This document shows positions 33,401 to 45,719 of a DNA stretch of 64,000 bases, piece by piece; within the stretch, counting starts at the first letter, position 1; every line of letters starts with the position of its first letter. The stretch lies in NCBI GenBank assembly GCA_039881145.1, contig JAYKKI010000008.1, positions 33,986,501-34,050,500 on the forward strand, written 5' to 3'. A model generated the notes under the pieces. The model searched no databases, was not told where the DNA came from, and worked only from the letters and a program-made list of their open reading frames with translations. The position numbers and the translations under genes are program-made. This DNA is from Druceiella hillmani (taxonomy: Eukaryota; Arthropoda; Insecta; Lepidoptera; Hepialidae).

Positions 33401-33639
33401 ACTGCTATATAAACTGAGAGAAATTATATTAAAAGTATATAAATATAAATACGTATAAAAATATATACGTACAAATATTTGAAACAAGAGTGGAAAGGAA
33501 CATGGTATAGAAAGGAAAGAAAGGGGATAGAGCAAGCAAGAAATCGTTATATGTTATAACTTTTTGAGATAACATTTCGATGCATATATGAACAGGGGAC
33601 TTTATATGCCGGATCAAATTTATTCATCAACTTGGCTGT
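30436..33639. other. 3.2 kb of AT-rich DNA, nothing firm
   Basis: No coding sequence or transposon motif recognised. One weak item is a tRNA-like A-box (tggtatagcggt, within 31460-31480) after 'ggcctcg', without a matching B-box downstream; it may be the head of a tRNA-derived SINE. The 77-codon reverse frame at 32894-33127 has no family resemblance. Confidence 0.4.
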
Positions 33640-36180
33640 GTTTACTGTAAATGAATAATCATAATGTGGCGAACTTTGTTTGGGAATGAAGAGAGTGAGG
33701 GCGATGTTAGAGCGTAATCCGAGGTCATGGGCACTTAGCGCGTAATCTGGAGCTAAGATCTAATTGATTGTTGGGATTATTTAATACATAGTAGATGAGA
33801 GTCAGGAATGATACTCAGAAATATGATGAGATTTTCCGGCCGGAAAAATATAGTAGATACGATAGCATACAATTTTGTGTACAATGACATACATATATTT
33901 AATCAAGCAGAGATAGTAGTATTGCTTGATATAGATAAATTTTATTTTTGATTGCTAGAATATTTTCAGATTTTTTCAGCGCCCGTATTCTGGACTTATT
34001 CATTTGGAGCTATTAATTCAAATAAAGTAATAGATATATTGCATCATACGAGATAGATCAGTGAATTCCCTTACCATTTGACAAAACTATATTCTATGGC
34101 ATTTACGGCAAGTTCTTTAGGTTTTACGTATATTGTATTTGAATTACTCAGAGTTTAATTTTGTAATAATACTTATGGATTACTTATTGCTTCGAAAGTT
34201 TGAAAAAAGAAAAACTCTACAAATTTCTTATATACGAACCCAAACACGACTTATTTCTTAAGTGACTATATAATATTTTATACCTTACATGCTTTTGAGG
34301 CCAATGTTTCACAAAGTTTAATTTAAATTAAAATGGTCTAAGAGAGGGAAATTTAATTTTAAAATAGTCTCTCAGAACATAATAGGTTCTAGTCCTCTTT
34401 CTTACGTATTTACAAAAAAATGTTCAAACATGAGTAGAACTCGTACTACAAGGTTTCCGTACACATTTCCATACTCGTAAACATTGAAGTGTACATAGTA
34501 ATTCTGTTAAACTATTTGTATTAATTACTCACAACATTTTAAAGGCGTAAAAATATAATACGTTGCAAAATATTATATGTTATATTTTTAACAGGCGTAA
34601 AAATATGGCGCGTGTTACAAAGACTATAAGATTTAAAATAATCGCTATATTTTTCCTGTAATCTTCTAGACAGATTTTATCAACTCAATTTTTTTCACGA
34701 TTTTTGGCTCAGTAGTTTCCGAAATAAGATAGCGGTATACCATATTTTTGTATATTTTTAGGATATGTTTTTAAATATGCACTTTAAAATTAAAAAAAAA
34801 ATTTTTTTATTCCTCATAAAAAACCAACGATACTCTATATTATATAATATATAAAATGAGAAGAAAATATTTTTAGGGCCTTTTTTTAAGCTTTCTTTAA
34901 TTGTTACTCGAATATTTTAAAAAGTTGATGGTGTAATCACTTTCACGTTTTTATGTCGCATGGTTTCTGATAAAATCTTCTAAAATAGAAAAATGTAAAT
35001 ATACTGTCTGCTAAGTCTTTCGTAGGCGTAAAAACATGTAGAATGTTTAAAAAATTATGACCTCAGAATAATTGCCTATAGTTTGTGTGGGCTTCTAAAA
35101 CCTCACATTTGTTTTTATATTTTTGTCATTATTTTAATATTATTATTTAGCTTCGAAAATAAGAGATAATTTCAATTTTTAAAATAATTAAATTAATATG
35201 AAATAATAAAAAACATGATCATTATTATTATCGATAATAATATTATATTAAATTATAATAATTGTAATTCTAGACAAAGTTATCAAATTTTTTACTGTTC
35301 TGTATGAGAAAATAAAAAGTTGAAGTGTGATAATTTGGAAACGGTCCAGCAGATGGTTTACAATTGGAAAATAAAATGGTGTGCCACTCACCCGCGAAAT
35401 CAATTTGAAATTTAAATTTTTCAAAATTAAATTGTTTGATGGAATTTAAGACTTTGTCAACCGTATTTATGATCACATTCCGGTCCTTTATTGTTTTATT
35501 TCCATTAATAACTTACGTGCTACATAAAGTTATTCATGTATGATGTTAAATTTGTATAACTTTTGACGTACGTACCTTAGTACAGACACTTTTTGCTTGT
35601 ATGTCAATCTTTGGTACCCAAGAAAAAAATAAGTGAAAGAATTTAATTCAGTATTTAATCATTATACTGTTAGTTTGGAGAATATAAGCACAGTTTAGCA
35701 TTACGCCGTAGGGTCATAAATCAAGCCTGTTATCCGCACCAACCCCGATTTGCGTGATATTAACTTGTAAAAAACACACCGAAGTCCTATAACTTACTAT
35801 CCATCGAAATATAATGCTATGGGCACGGTGGACATAATTAACCTATCAAAAGACTTATAAATGTTCGATAACCTACGCTTCTACGAGTACATTCCTATTG
35901 CAATTGTTACGAGTTTTACGAAACTTTTAATGATATATTTTATTGCGAGAATATTCTTAAAATAGCATTGTAATCAAGCCTTCTCAATAAACTTAGTACA
36001 AGTAATAAAGAGATTGCAAAAAAAGTATTACGAAACTTTTAATCAACCATAACGAATTAACTATAAATAAATCGCGTCAAAAATACTAGCTTTTGCTTGT
36101 GGACTTTCAGTTTCAAAGAAAAAGTTGAAGAGTGTTTAAGATTTATAATACCTTTGTTAACTTAAAATTAACTATGGACG
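33640..36180 (+). repeat. block F, copy 1
   Basis: Diverged direct repeat of 48520-49900. Landmarks are 'gtaatctggagctaag' (33748) against 'ataaatctggagctaag' (48595), 'atacttagaaatatgat'-type text, and especially 35650-35890 against 49410-49660, with 'gtatttaatcattata', 'agcacagtttagcattacgc', 'ccccgatttgcgtgatatta' and 'gataacctacgcttctac'. Copy 1 is longer because about 1 kb near 34.4-35.5 kb has no counterpart. No protein in common is open in both. Confidence 0.75.
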
Positions 36181-36476
36181 AAATGTTTAATAAAGTATGT
36201 GTTTTAACATCGATCATTACCTATATCAAATGACTAAAAGGCGTGATAGAATCGATACAACAACTTAGAGCGGCCTAATTGAAGTAATTGAAGTATTCAA
36301 TTAAAAAAATTATTTTACTTAACACCACAATGAAGAAGTGAAAACTTTGGCAACCAATATAATCGTACTGTATTTGTTGGATATTTTCAATATGAATATA
36401 AAAAGAAATAAAAACAACTTACGTATTTTATACTAAATTATACTCAAACAAAACATTGTTTAAATATAGTTAAAAG
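36181..36476. other. AT-rich DNA, nothing recognised
   Basis: Short spacer between block F copy 1 and the palindrome; no feature seen. Confidence 0.4.
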
Positions 36477-36688
36477 TAAATGAAACTACGTGATGTAGTA
36501 TTATTTCTACTATCTTTAATTTCTTTACCACGACCTAGGTTTCGTTGTATTACAACATCTTCAGGTGGGATATTAGCAAAGATCTTTGCTAATATCCCAC
36601 CTGAAGATGTTGTAATACAACGAAACCTAGGTCGTGGTAAAGAAATTAAAGATAGTAGAAATAATACTACATCACGTAGTTTCATTTA
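36477..36688. repeat. perfect 212-bp palindrome of two LINE tails
   Basis: The centre lies between 36582 and 36583 (tagcaaagatctttgcta). Every base outwards to 36477 and 36688 pairs, giving 106-bp arms and no spacer; pairing ends at 36476/36689. As a result both strands encode the same 68-residue frame, which is an artefact. Each arm is the LINE 3' tail also found at 5165, 23938 and 29325. At 36689-36737 the right side continues further into LINE-tail sequence ('aacgccaaatatattcaata'), whereas the left side does not. Such a structure would extrude a cruciform and is hard to clone and assemble. Confidence 0.95.
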
Positions 36689-36737
36689 ATTGTGAATAAT
36701 GAATTTCTACAAAATTAACGCCAAATATATTCAATAG
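36689..36737 (-). repeat. LINE tail extension beyond palindrome
   Basis: 'aatttctacaaaattaacgc' followed by 'caaatatattcaa' matches 5295-5330 and 29505-29545, the segment next to the coding remnant in those copies. It shows that the right arm is a longer LINE end than the left arm. Confidence 0.7.
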
Positions 36738-36759
36738 TTAAAAGTGTAAATGTATGTTT

Positions 36760-36960
36760 TAATACAGTAAAGAGTGTATACTCCGTCTAAATGGAGTGTA
36801 TACTCTGTTTTGACGGTGATCACTTGGCTGATGCTGAAGTAAGCCGAGTTTACCCGAACAATTCAGTACACATTCAATTGATCATATTTTATCGTTTTTG
36901 AATTCGGAATTCGTTTGGCCGATGTTGAAGGGAAGCGGAATTTACCTGATTCAGCGTCAT
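36760..36960. repeat. two small local duplications
   Basis: 'gagtgtatactc' occurs at about 36772 and 36794. A longer unit with 'ggctgatgctgaag', 'gagtttaccc' and 'attcag' (36825-36866) recurs 91 bases later as 'ggccgatgttgaag', 'gaatttacct' and 'attcag' (36917-36953). This stretch is visibly less AT-rich than its surroundings. Origin unknown. Confidence 0.75.
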
Positions 36961-37189
36961 TGATCCGAACCTGACGGCTCAGTCTCGTTCAGAGCTCAGA
37001 AAAAGTGCGCTAGTGCGCCTAAAGAAGTTTTCATTTCAAAAATATTTAAATGTGTTTAAGTAAACTAGCAAAATTAAGTTAATTGTAATAAATAAATGGT
37101 AGAGCAGTGAGTGGGAGAAAGGATGCTGAATATAATATATGAATATTAAAGCATAAGAGTAAAAATCCATTGATGCAAGAGTTAAACAT

Positions 37190-38350
37190 ATATTTACTTT
37201 ACTGTTTATTTTATTTATCACTCAGAATTAGAAGCATACACGATTCAGAAACTGTATTTGAAATATGATCTTTTATTGATGAATATTAATTAGAACAAAC
37301 ATTATTATCATGGTAACATGGTTATATTTTATGATAATATAAATAACACAAATAAAATTTCAGTCTGGGTAATCCCACGGTTGCACAATTGCGTTACTAA
37401 ACTATTACACATTGAACTAAAATCACTTCACAGATTCGTCTTATTACTAAGAACGAACAGCTAACATCAACTGTTCACAAATTGACACTTGAAAAAATTG
37501 TAGGCCACGTTAATAAAATACAAAGTTGTACCTATACATATATGACTGGTGCGTTATTATTATAAACTACGTCATCTTTAACAAGTTTCCAATATAATAA
37601 TAGCACAAACAAAAGCAAAGAATACAATGTTAAGTCGGGTCAAAAGCAAATTCTCAAACTGGTTATTCTGTGAACACATTTCGCAAAATTAACTTAGGAC
37701 AGCGGTGCGCAGTCAGTCTCATAAATATGAACGCATACACGAGAGAGCGATATTAATTCGTTTTCTAACTCATCATTCAGCGTCAAATATTTAATTGTGA
37801 AAATAAATATTTGAAGCGTTATGTTTTTCAGAGCCAGTCGGAGTTATAATTTTACATTGTAAATAACAGTGTTTTCTCGGCGCTTGGATGAATGGTAGCT
37901 TTAAAATACTTCCCATTATTTCAGTATTATTGACATAAGTTTTATGATATTTTCATTATTATTGGCTGAGTCTTTTATGTTCAAATTCTTTTATGTCTCG
38001 ATTTTGTCTCAATTAATTTGAGTAATAAAGTTCCACTGCTCACAGGACGAAAAATGCATCTTTATAATTAAATTAAAAAAAGTTAGCATAATTTGATGAC
38101 GGTTCGTAAGACTTGATCAGAGCTATAAAATCAAGCGGGAAAAGTTTATTTAAAAATTTAATAACGAAAAGACAAGGCTGCATAACACCTATCAAAAATT
38201 TAGAAAAATTTAATGAAAACTTGCACAATTTATAGTCATTAAGAAAGAGCCAAGACGATAACAAAAACTATGTCTATTTTTGAAATTAACATTCAGCAGC
38301 ACATTTGCAGTAAAGTAGTGCGAGGGTTGATAAACGGATGGATAATATAG
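37190..38350 (+). repeat. block F, copy 1, right part
   Basis: Resembles 51080-51830: 'atcactcagaattagaagca' against 'aacactcagaattcggaagc', 'gggtaatcccacggttgcac' against 'gggtaaacctctgctcgcac', 'cacagattcgtcttattac' against 'tacagattcgtgttgtca', and finally 'gagcgcttattaatgatatt' against 'gagcacttattaatgagatc'. No gene recognised. Confidence 0.65.
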
Positions 38351-38592
38351 AGCGCTTATTAATGATATTCGAAAATGAGTTCATTCTGTAAATTTTTGAT
38401 ATAAACTATGGAAAATTAAATAGTGCGTGAGGGCAAATAATATTTCGGGGTTAGAAATATCTACTCATGGCCGATTCCTATTACTTAATCATATATTTCT
38501 ATTTTGCTTGAACTTGACACATGAATTTTACGATTCATAATTTATGCTCAGAAAGACATTGGTCAGATAGATTATTTTTTGTGAAAATAACT

Positions 38593-38683
38593 TAAATATA
38601 TGGTATAAATACTACTGGAATATTTAACGTATCACTTTATGTGTTACGTTAAATATTCCAGTAGTATTTATACCATATATGTT
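38593..38683. repeat. near-perfect hairpin, 36-bp perfect arms
   Basis: 38596-38631 (atatatggtataaatactac...) is the exact reverse complement of 38645-38680. One t-t mismatch inwards, three further pairs (cac/gtg) shorten the loop to about 5 bases. A third, partial copy of the arm end ('ggactatttaacgtaacac') lies at 38702-38720. No miRNA homology can be judged here. Confidence 0.93.
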
Positions 38684-38720
38684 TTAAATTAAATAAATTA
38701 TTGGACTATTTAACGTAACA

Positions 38721-39156
38721 CAAAATTTGCGAGTATAAATTATTTTTATTTGTAAATGGATACATTCAAACATTTCAATTTACAATATAGTGATAATTAT
38801 AAAGCGCTAAAAGGTCTTATAATGATTAATATAATTTAATAATATATCTAAATGAAATAAAAGTTTGAAAAACTAAAATCCAACAACTAAAAAATATGAA
38901 ATTCATCTTGATTTCCGGACAAAATATAATTTAAACAGTTGAAATTTTTCATTTTTAAATTAAATGAATAATTTTAAATTATAATGGTGGGTATTATTTC
39001 TATAGAAATCGTATAATCATTTATCAATTTCCTGAAACTAATTAAACGTTTATGTTTCTGCAACTGATTCATATACTAGTACATGGGTTTTTAATAAAAA
39101 ATAAATTTTAAATTATAATTTCAGGTGACTATTATGAAATATTTACGCATACGGCC

Positions 39157-39201
<45 letters not shown>

Positions 39202-40349
39202 GTGTGTGTGTGTATATATATATATATACATATATATACATATACATATAATTGAAAAATGTACAATCTCGTTTAAAGAATCTTTGGCAAAATACAGCGG
39301 CTTAATAAAATGATTTTGAACAAAAGCAACCATGAAAGTTTCCAAATTTATCTGAATGTACCGTTGAGGCCAAAATGGAGTGCATTCGCATATCAAGTAA
39401 TCGCCTTCTTTCTTTATTGTGTTACTATCTTCTTTTCACCGGGGTTATAATAATATTCCTAACACAATACCATAAGATCAATAATGAAATTTTCTGAATT
39501 ATGGAATAACTTTCCGGCTTTATTTAATTTGAATTTAAATCCTTATTCGCGCGTGTGTAACGATTAGCATTTGTGTTGTCAGGACGAATGATATAACAAT
39601 CGATCCTCTCTGTTCAAATCACATCGGCGATTCAAACAACTTGACTTCGTAGATAGGTTAATTAATAAATACGATAGAAGAAAAAAATATGTTACAAGAA
39701 CTATTTTAAAGGTTTATTTTTAAAAGGATGTACTTGTTTGTATTCTGATAAAAATAACAAATCTATACAATAAATTGATTTATTTGTTTTTTGGAAAGGA
39801 TGGTATTTGTTTTACATTTCGTAAAATAAATGCTATGCTACGCGATTTAATGACAAACGAATGAAAAGTCCTCTGTAAAATTAACTTATTATAGTTTTTT
39901 GACCTTTAAACACAAAGTTTATGACCACAAAATATATTTTTTTGTATACATGTTTAAATTATTTAATATTCAGTACACATTCCTAAATTTCCTCGTTCTT
40001 TAAATTAAAATTGTTTAAATAATAAAAAAAGAAATAAATAATATTTTCTACTTTAAAAAAAAATATGATGAAATTTGAAATATTAGAGAATAATTTAATT
40101 TCTATCCTCCGACTACTTTCTAGAAATGACAACAATTCAACGTGTTATATAAATTATTAATATATTTTATATAACTGAATATATGGTCAAAAGATATTTT
40201 TTCGCGTCATTGGGTGATCTTCGGATTTTCTATTAGGGAGAGATTGTGAATAATGATATTAGTAAACCAATTAAATTACAGTAACGCATGCTTATTAACC
40301 ATGGTAGATTAAATAAAAAAAATGTACAGGGAATTCGTACGAACAGGAC
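38721..40349. other. AT-rich DNA, nothing firm
   Basis: No coding sequence. Holds the (TA)n run at 39157-39250 and an E-like scrap at 39770-39860 ('ttttttggaaaggatggtat'). The frames across the TA run are artefacts. Confidence 0.4.
39157..39250. repeat. (TA)n with central (TG)n
   Basis: TA run with a tgtgtgtgtgta core, of the same design as 6087-6170. Confidence 0.96.
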
Positions 40350-40880
40350 TTTCTCGGTTGAAACAATGAATAGCTTTTGAGTAAGTTCATAGATTTAGAA
40401 GTATTAGTTGAGGAATTATACATAGTATTATAATCTTCACTTTTATTTCAAAGAACATTAATTTTTATATTGTATTTCCTGTATTGTGTACAGTTAAGTG
40501 GCTTTATTTGAGTGACAACCTCACATTCATATAGTTTCGATTTTCAAAGGTTTGATGGGGAATTTTTTAATACTTTATATTTAAACGCTAAAAACTTTTT
40601 ACATTTAAGCGAGGAAGGAGATATGAAATTACAGTTGCCATATTTTCTTTGGTTTATCAATATGGATTACCATATCTAGTCTACTACGGATTATTGTAAT
40701 TCAAAATAATCATAATGCAATATTTATATGAGAGGTCTCGTATTTAAACGTGCATATATTTGCTATTAGTACTAAAAGCTGGAAAGAATCTTAAAACCGG
40801 TTAACTGTCCATCGTCCATTTCATACAGAAACCACATTTAAATGTCTCATTACCATGCACAAGTATGGCTCAACCTATTT
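40350..40880 (+). repeat. fragments of blocks D and A
   Basis: 40375-40500 ('agtaagttcatagatttaga', 'tttttatattgtatttcctg') matches 250-340 of block D copy 1. 40800-40880 ('ctgtccatcgtccattt', 'tgtctcattaccatgcacaa', 'gtatggctc') matches block A. Both are partial. Confidence 0.5.
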
Positions 40881-41689
40881 TTATTTGTTTGATTTCTCTG
40901 CATTCTAAATAATTTGAAAAGCTGGTATACGTTATTTAATATTTGAACGAAACTGAAATGAAGAAAATTTTTAACTCACTGAGTTTATGGGTGGTATTTT
41001 ATTTACTGAATTTATGGGCTTATGGGAATTTTAAACCACAATTTTCCACCGTCCTGACAAATATAACTTCAATATAAGAGGAAAGTAACTTGAAGATCTT
41101 AAATACCTCAAAAATGTCATTTTAGAAAAATTGTATCAGACATTTGTTTTCGTTAAGTATTATTTTATATACCTGGAAATACTTGGGACTTTACTTTTTT
41201 TACAATTGATAAACCAATTTTTCTTAAATAAAATCGATAGACTTGAAAATAAATACAGGCGTAATGCTCGTCATCCTAGTTTTTTATTAATATTATCCTA
41301 CAAAATTTTGTAATAATTAGTGAGTTTTTTTTAATAGTATATAAATAAAAAATATCATTTAAATAAAAAAAAATTGCGAGTCAGATATTTTAAGGTAGTT
41401 ATTTAAGAGACGAAGCACAAATTTGGCTTTATTATATTTTTTTACAATTTATCTACAAAATATTTCACAGTATGGAAAACAGACGATGGTGAGGGATTCT
41501 ATATTACGGTGCACAAAGTAAATGACAGACGAACATGTATTGCATAATAGACGAAAATTCTTTTTATTACACAATAATCAAATAAACAACTCAGATTTTT
41601 TATATCGCGATATATAATTCAAGTAACCTATATAATAATTTTTACCCACCTTATACTCTCCTGTCCGTGTATCACACGGTGGTCTCATA
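40881..41689. other. AT-rich DNA, nothing recognised
   Basis: No feature supported. The 60-codon frame at 41131-41313 has no family resemblance. Confidence 0.4.
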
Positions 41690-42240
41690 AAACTTTGTCA
41701 GTAAAAAATGCAAAGCACAGTCCTCGTCGCGTAAGTGAAAGACTGATTCCTTTCACAATGCAAGCATATGAACTAATTTTTAGAACATATTACCGCACAA
41801 AACGGTAGAATGTATTACCGCGTAAACGGTGGAATGTAACAAATTTCTTGGAACATATTACCGCATAAACGGTGGAATCTATCTACATATTACCCCACAA
41901 ACGGTGGAATGTAACTGACTTTTTGGAACGTTTTAACACACAAACGGTGGAATGTATCGACGATGGCATACTACACGGGCATTAAGAATGTGTTCTTGCA
42001 TTTAAAACTTAGAGAAAATGTTACGTCTGCAAAGATAATGGTAGTATGTAACAGTATCTGCTGTATCTAGTGAGGCATATTGCTAAATAAAGCTTGCTGA
42101 AAGGTAGTGTGATCTAGAAATGTTTTTTTTGTAGACTATCACTTATTTATTTTAAATGGTGGAGAGGAAGGGATAAGGCAGACAGAAAATAACGATGATA
42201 GAATCGTATTCTGCCATTGTATGGAGTAATAGAACATGAT
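41690..42240 (+). repeat. block B, copy 4
   Basis: Landmarks are 'aaaaatgcaaagcacag', 'cacaatgcaagcat', the expanded unit array, 'gatggcatactacac', 'gttacgtctgcaaagataat', 'ggtagtatgtaacagtatct' and 'gacagaaaataacgatgata'. It is the best match to copies 1 and 2. Confidence 0.7.
41784..41960. repeat. local array of 'ACCGC..AAACGGTGGAATGTA' units
   Basis: Five units with the core 'taccgca.aaacggtggaat' or close variants lie at about 41787, 41814, 41856, 41888 and 41932. Some are separated by 'ttggaacatat' spacers, so spacing alternates between about 27 and 44 bases. Each unit contains an inverted accg/cggt pair. Block B copies at 2310 and 9490 have only one such unit, so the array arose by local expansion in this copy. 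Confidence 0.88.
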
Positions 42241-43499
42241 CGTTACTCATTTTTGTTGAAAGTAGATGAAAAATTTATTATTCTATATAATGATCGCATT
42301 TTGCATATAATGATCGTCGTATCTTTAATTAAATTTACAAAAATAATGTATGTTTATGTTTCTGTCAGTGTAATGTTTACATTAAATCATGGATTATTTT
42401 TCGGTATGAAAAAATGAGCACATAAAAATGATGTGTATATATTGTAATCTTCATTCCACGTATTTACAATCATTTATTGCTCTCACTTTATTGTTCGTCT
42501 ATACATGTTCGTCAATTCTTTTGTGAACCGTAATTATGTAAAGTTTATGTAACTGTTCATAAACTTTATAGATATAGACATAATTTGAAATGTAAACATT
42601 TTGAAAGAAGCTTTGAAGGTTTTTTTAGAAATGTTACTAAATATTAAAATAATGACAAAAGAATTCAAAAGTCTTATATGTGATAATATAAAATGAGAAG
42701 TGACATTTCGAAGTTGGTTATTTGCAATAGAGTATGCAACTAATAGAACAATAGATATCACCTAAAGTTCCAATGTAAATTAAATTTTATAAAATAGGGT
42801 TGTTTCATAATAGTTAAAATGATAATACTCGGTGAAAAATGTGAAAATAATATGTTGAAGTTATCAAAGTCACATTTAAGGAAAACTTAAACGCAAACAT
42901 GGTTAGTAGCATCAATATTCTAAACTTAGGGGCAATTTCAGGATGAGAAATCAATTTAGAATAAAAATAGCTCCTCATGGTATGATTGCATGCGTGGAAT
43001 GTTTCAAAAACAGCCCAAAAATGTTGATAACCATCAAACTAAAAAGCTCTCATGTTAAATTAAAAACTGGAAAAATTATTTACGACCATTTTAATCTCTT
43101 AATAATATTTTTTTGCTTCGTGATAGTTTACATATATTATAAATAAGATATTATAAGCCCACATTATTTCCTGTTGAAGCAAATGAGGCGAAAAAGCTTT
43201 GACATTTTGTACTTTCATTTCCTATTCAATGAGTGACGGCACATATTCACTCATGACACTTCTGCCACAAATAGAAGAACTTCAATTTTTATGATTGATT
43301 CAATTTTAAGGAAAATAATGTAAGAAGTAGACGATATATTTGCATTGAGGCTAAGGCTGTTTTGGTATAAAAAAGAGAAAACGATTTTCTGTAAGAGTTT
43401 AGCGTCAGTTAAAATAATTTGATTCTTATACTAGTTTAATGCAACGCCTTTCTCTAACTCAATTAAGGCAACTCCGATACACCAATGAATATTTGCTAA
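42241..43499. other. AT-rich DNA, left flank of block C
   Basis: No gene recognised. Several short open frames (42217-42417, 42534-42761 reverse, 42943-43146) have no family resemblance. 43020-43480 resembles 26030-26500. Confidence 0.4.
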
Positions 43500-44050
43500 T
43501 AATGAGAGAGAATGAAATTCGACTAACGAATATTTAATTGAAAAATGTCTTTCACGAGAAAAGAATTTATCGAATTATTTCATTCATAATTCGGTAGCCG
43601 CGATAACCGTTATTAATTTAATTTCTTTTCGACAAACTCGTTAAACAAAAAGAAAACTTTACGCATTTAGACACCAATGAATGTACAGATCTTAAGAATG
43701 AAAGACCATTAAACAATGTCCAACTTCTTCGAGACTTTAGATTTAATTATTTTAATTATTCAATCAAAAATCCAGTTGTCAGGTGGGGCTTGCTGTCAGA
43801 CATTTCATTAACGCCTTCGACTTTGTAACTTTGCATTTTTAATTCCAATTAATATTCCTCGAATCTCCGCGGTTGGAATTATCTTCAGATGAGGGGCAGA
43901 AAACTTCATTAACTTCATGAAAACAATAAAAGTTTGTATTAATAATCTTGCTCAGATTTTTGTAATTAGAAATTTATCGACAAATCTTCATTTGCGTTTT
44001 TGCTAAATATTTTTAAGGAAATGCTCAAAGATTTTAATAAATTTTATAGG
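43500..44050 (+). repeat. block C, copy 4
   Basis: The most complete copy, from 'acaaactcgttaaacaaaaa' through 'ctttacgcatttagacacca', 'aaacaatgtccaac', 'caggtggggcttgctgtcag', 'catttcattaacgcc' and 'catttttaattccaattaat' to 'gcgtttttgctaaat'. It closely parallels copy 1. Confidence 0.75.
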
Positions 44051-45719
44051 TAAATATAATAACCACAGAATCTCACTTGCAATACAATACAACTTGCTTC
44101 TTAGATTGCGACTATACAAATGTTGCGAGTACAGCACATTTAGAAAAATCGATATAGTATAAAATGTTGAAAATCCTATTTAGTCATCGTAAATGTATGA
44201 TTTTATATATACAAAAAGAGAAAGAGATTCACTAATTGGTAAATAAAAGCACAGCACAACTGTACTGTAAAAAATCTGAAATCTTATATAGAGCCTATTT
44301 TTAACACTTTCTCAACTTTCCCACGTAAACAGAAAAAATGGGATCTTCTTAACAGGTTTTTGTGGGCTTTATCTGTAACTTCTTCACATAGAAAATCTTA
44401 TAACTCATTTTTCTCACACTTTGGATTGTCGTACCGATTTAAAACTTTATACACTTGAACATTTCCTGTAACAATGTAAATTAAAAGTCTATCGAACTCA
44501 TATAATGACGGAGGTAATTATATGAACCCCTCAAAGGTTAACATTAATCACATCGAGTTTTGATTGTCGTTTGATTTGCGTCAATAAATGAAAAAAAATA
44601 TATTTAAATTACATAGTAATCGAGTAGATAAAAAAATGTAATAAGCCCAATTAAACTTGTTATTAGCACAATCAAAGATTTTTTCGTTCCACTTTTCTGA
44701 GAGAGCGACATTTGTTTTTCATTACGACGTGATTAAATTATAGAAATTGTTTACCGTTTACCTTTTCCCATAAAAAAAATTAGGATGAAATTATAATTAA
44801 GAATTGCATCACACTGAGGAAAGTATTTTTTAACTATCAAGACTAACATATTTTAATTTTGATTTAAAGAACAACCTTAACTTCCTACATCCCTTTGTTA
44901 TACTACTAGGTAAGATCTCTGACGAAAAATGTTATATTAAATGAAAAAAATTTAGTCGATTACCCTCAACTTAAAATTATTTGATATACAATTTTAATAA
45001 TTAGTAGGTATTTTCAATACCCAGTTCCCATAATTTTTTCAACCCACGGAAAGGCATTACACAGTTCACTTCAATGAGCTTACTACGTATATAAATCACA
45101 AAGGATTAATTCATGTAAATGAATTATTATAAAATTTTGCATTAGTATGTGGTACCGCTTATTTATTAGATATTCTGCTATGAAAATTGATAACAATTAT
45201 AAAACAATAATTTCGTGTCCGTTATTGCGGGCTGTGGTCTTCTTTTCATACCTCATAATTCCACTAATTCTGTTTAAGTATTAACTTTACATGTTTGTTT
45301 TTGTTATGTTTAACTTTGTTTTTACTTTTTCGTCATATGAAGAAAATATGTTTGAATTTCAATTTTTCCTTTTTTTGTTGACCTTCTTTAATGTGAAGTA
45401 GGCACAGTAGATTTATTGTTACAGGAGTAATATCTTCCAGTTATTCGTAGCAATAACTTTGGAAAAAATTGTTGATTGGCTGTAAAAGACGATAAAATAT
45501 AAAACAATAAAAGTACCTTTAAAAAAAAGTTAAAATGCCAATATTGGCAGGAATAGAACAGAAGAACAAAGGTGTAAGAGCTCGGAAGAACCAGAATTTA
45601 GGAGTGGTAAGATTTTCCCCTCGATCCTTCAAAACATTTATTCACGGTATTTTTGTGGTGCCCAGATATATTTGATTCCAAAGTTTCGACGCTTAAACAG
45701 TAAAAGATTTTTTGCAAGA
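44051..45719. other. AT-rich DNA with E-like scraps
   Basis: No gene seen. 44655-44760 ('ttattagcacaatcaaagat', 'tttgtttttcattacgacgt') resembles the end of block E, and 45215-45375 resembles 16480-16680. Confidence 0.4.

Noticed and set aside
36470..36689. Two open frames on opposite strands with the same protein
   Set aside because: The identical 68-residue product is a necessary result of the perfect palindrome of LINE tail DNA, not a gene.
41784..41960. CRISPR-like array
   Set aside because: The units vary, the spacers are themselves similar to each other, no cas genes exist, and the DNA is eukaryotic.
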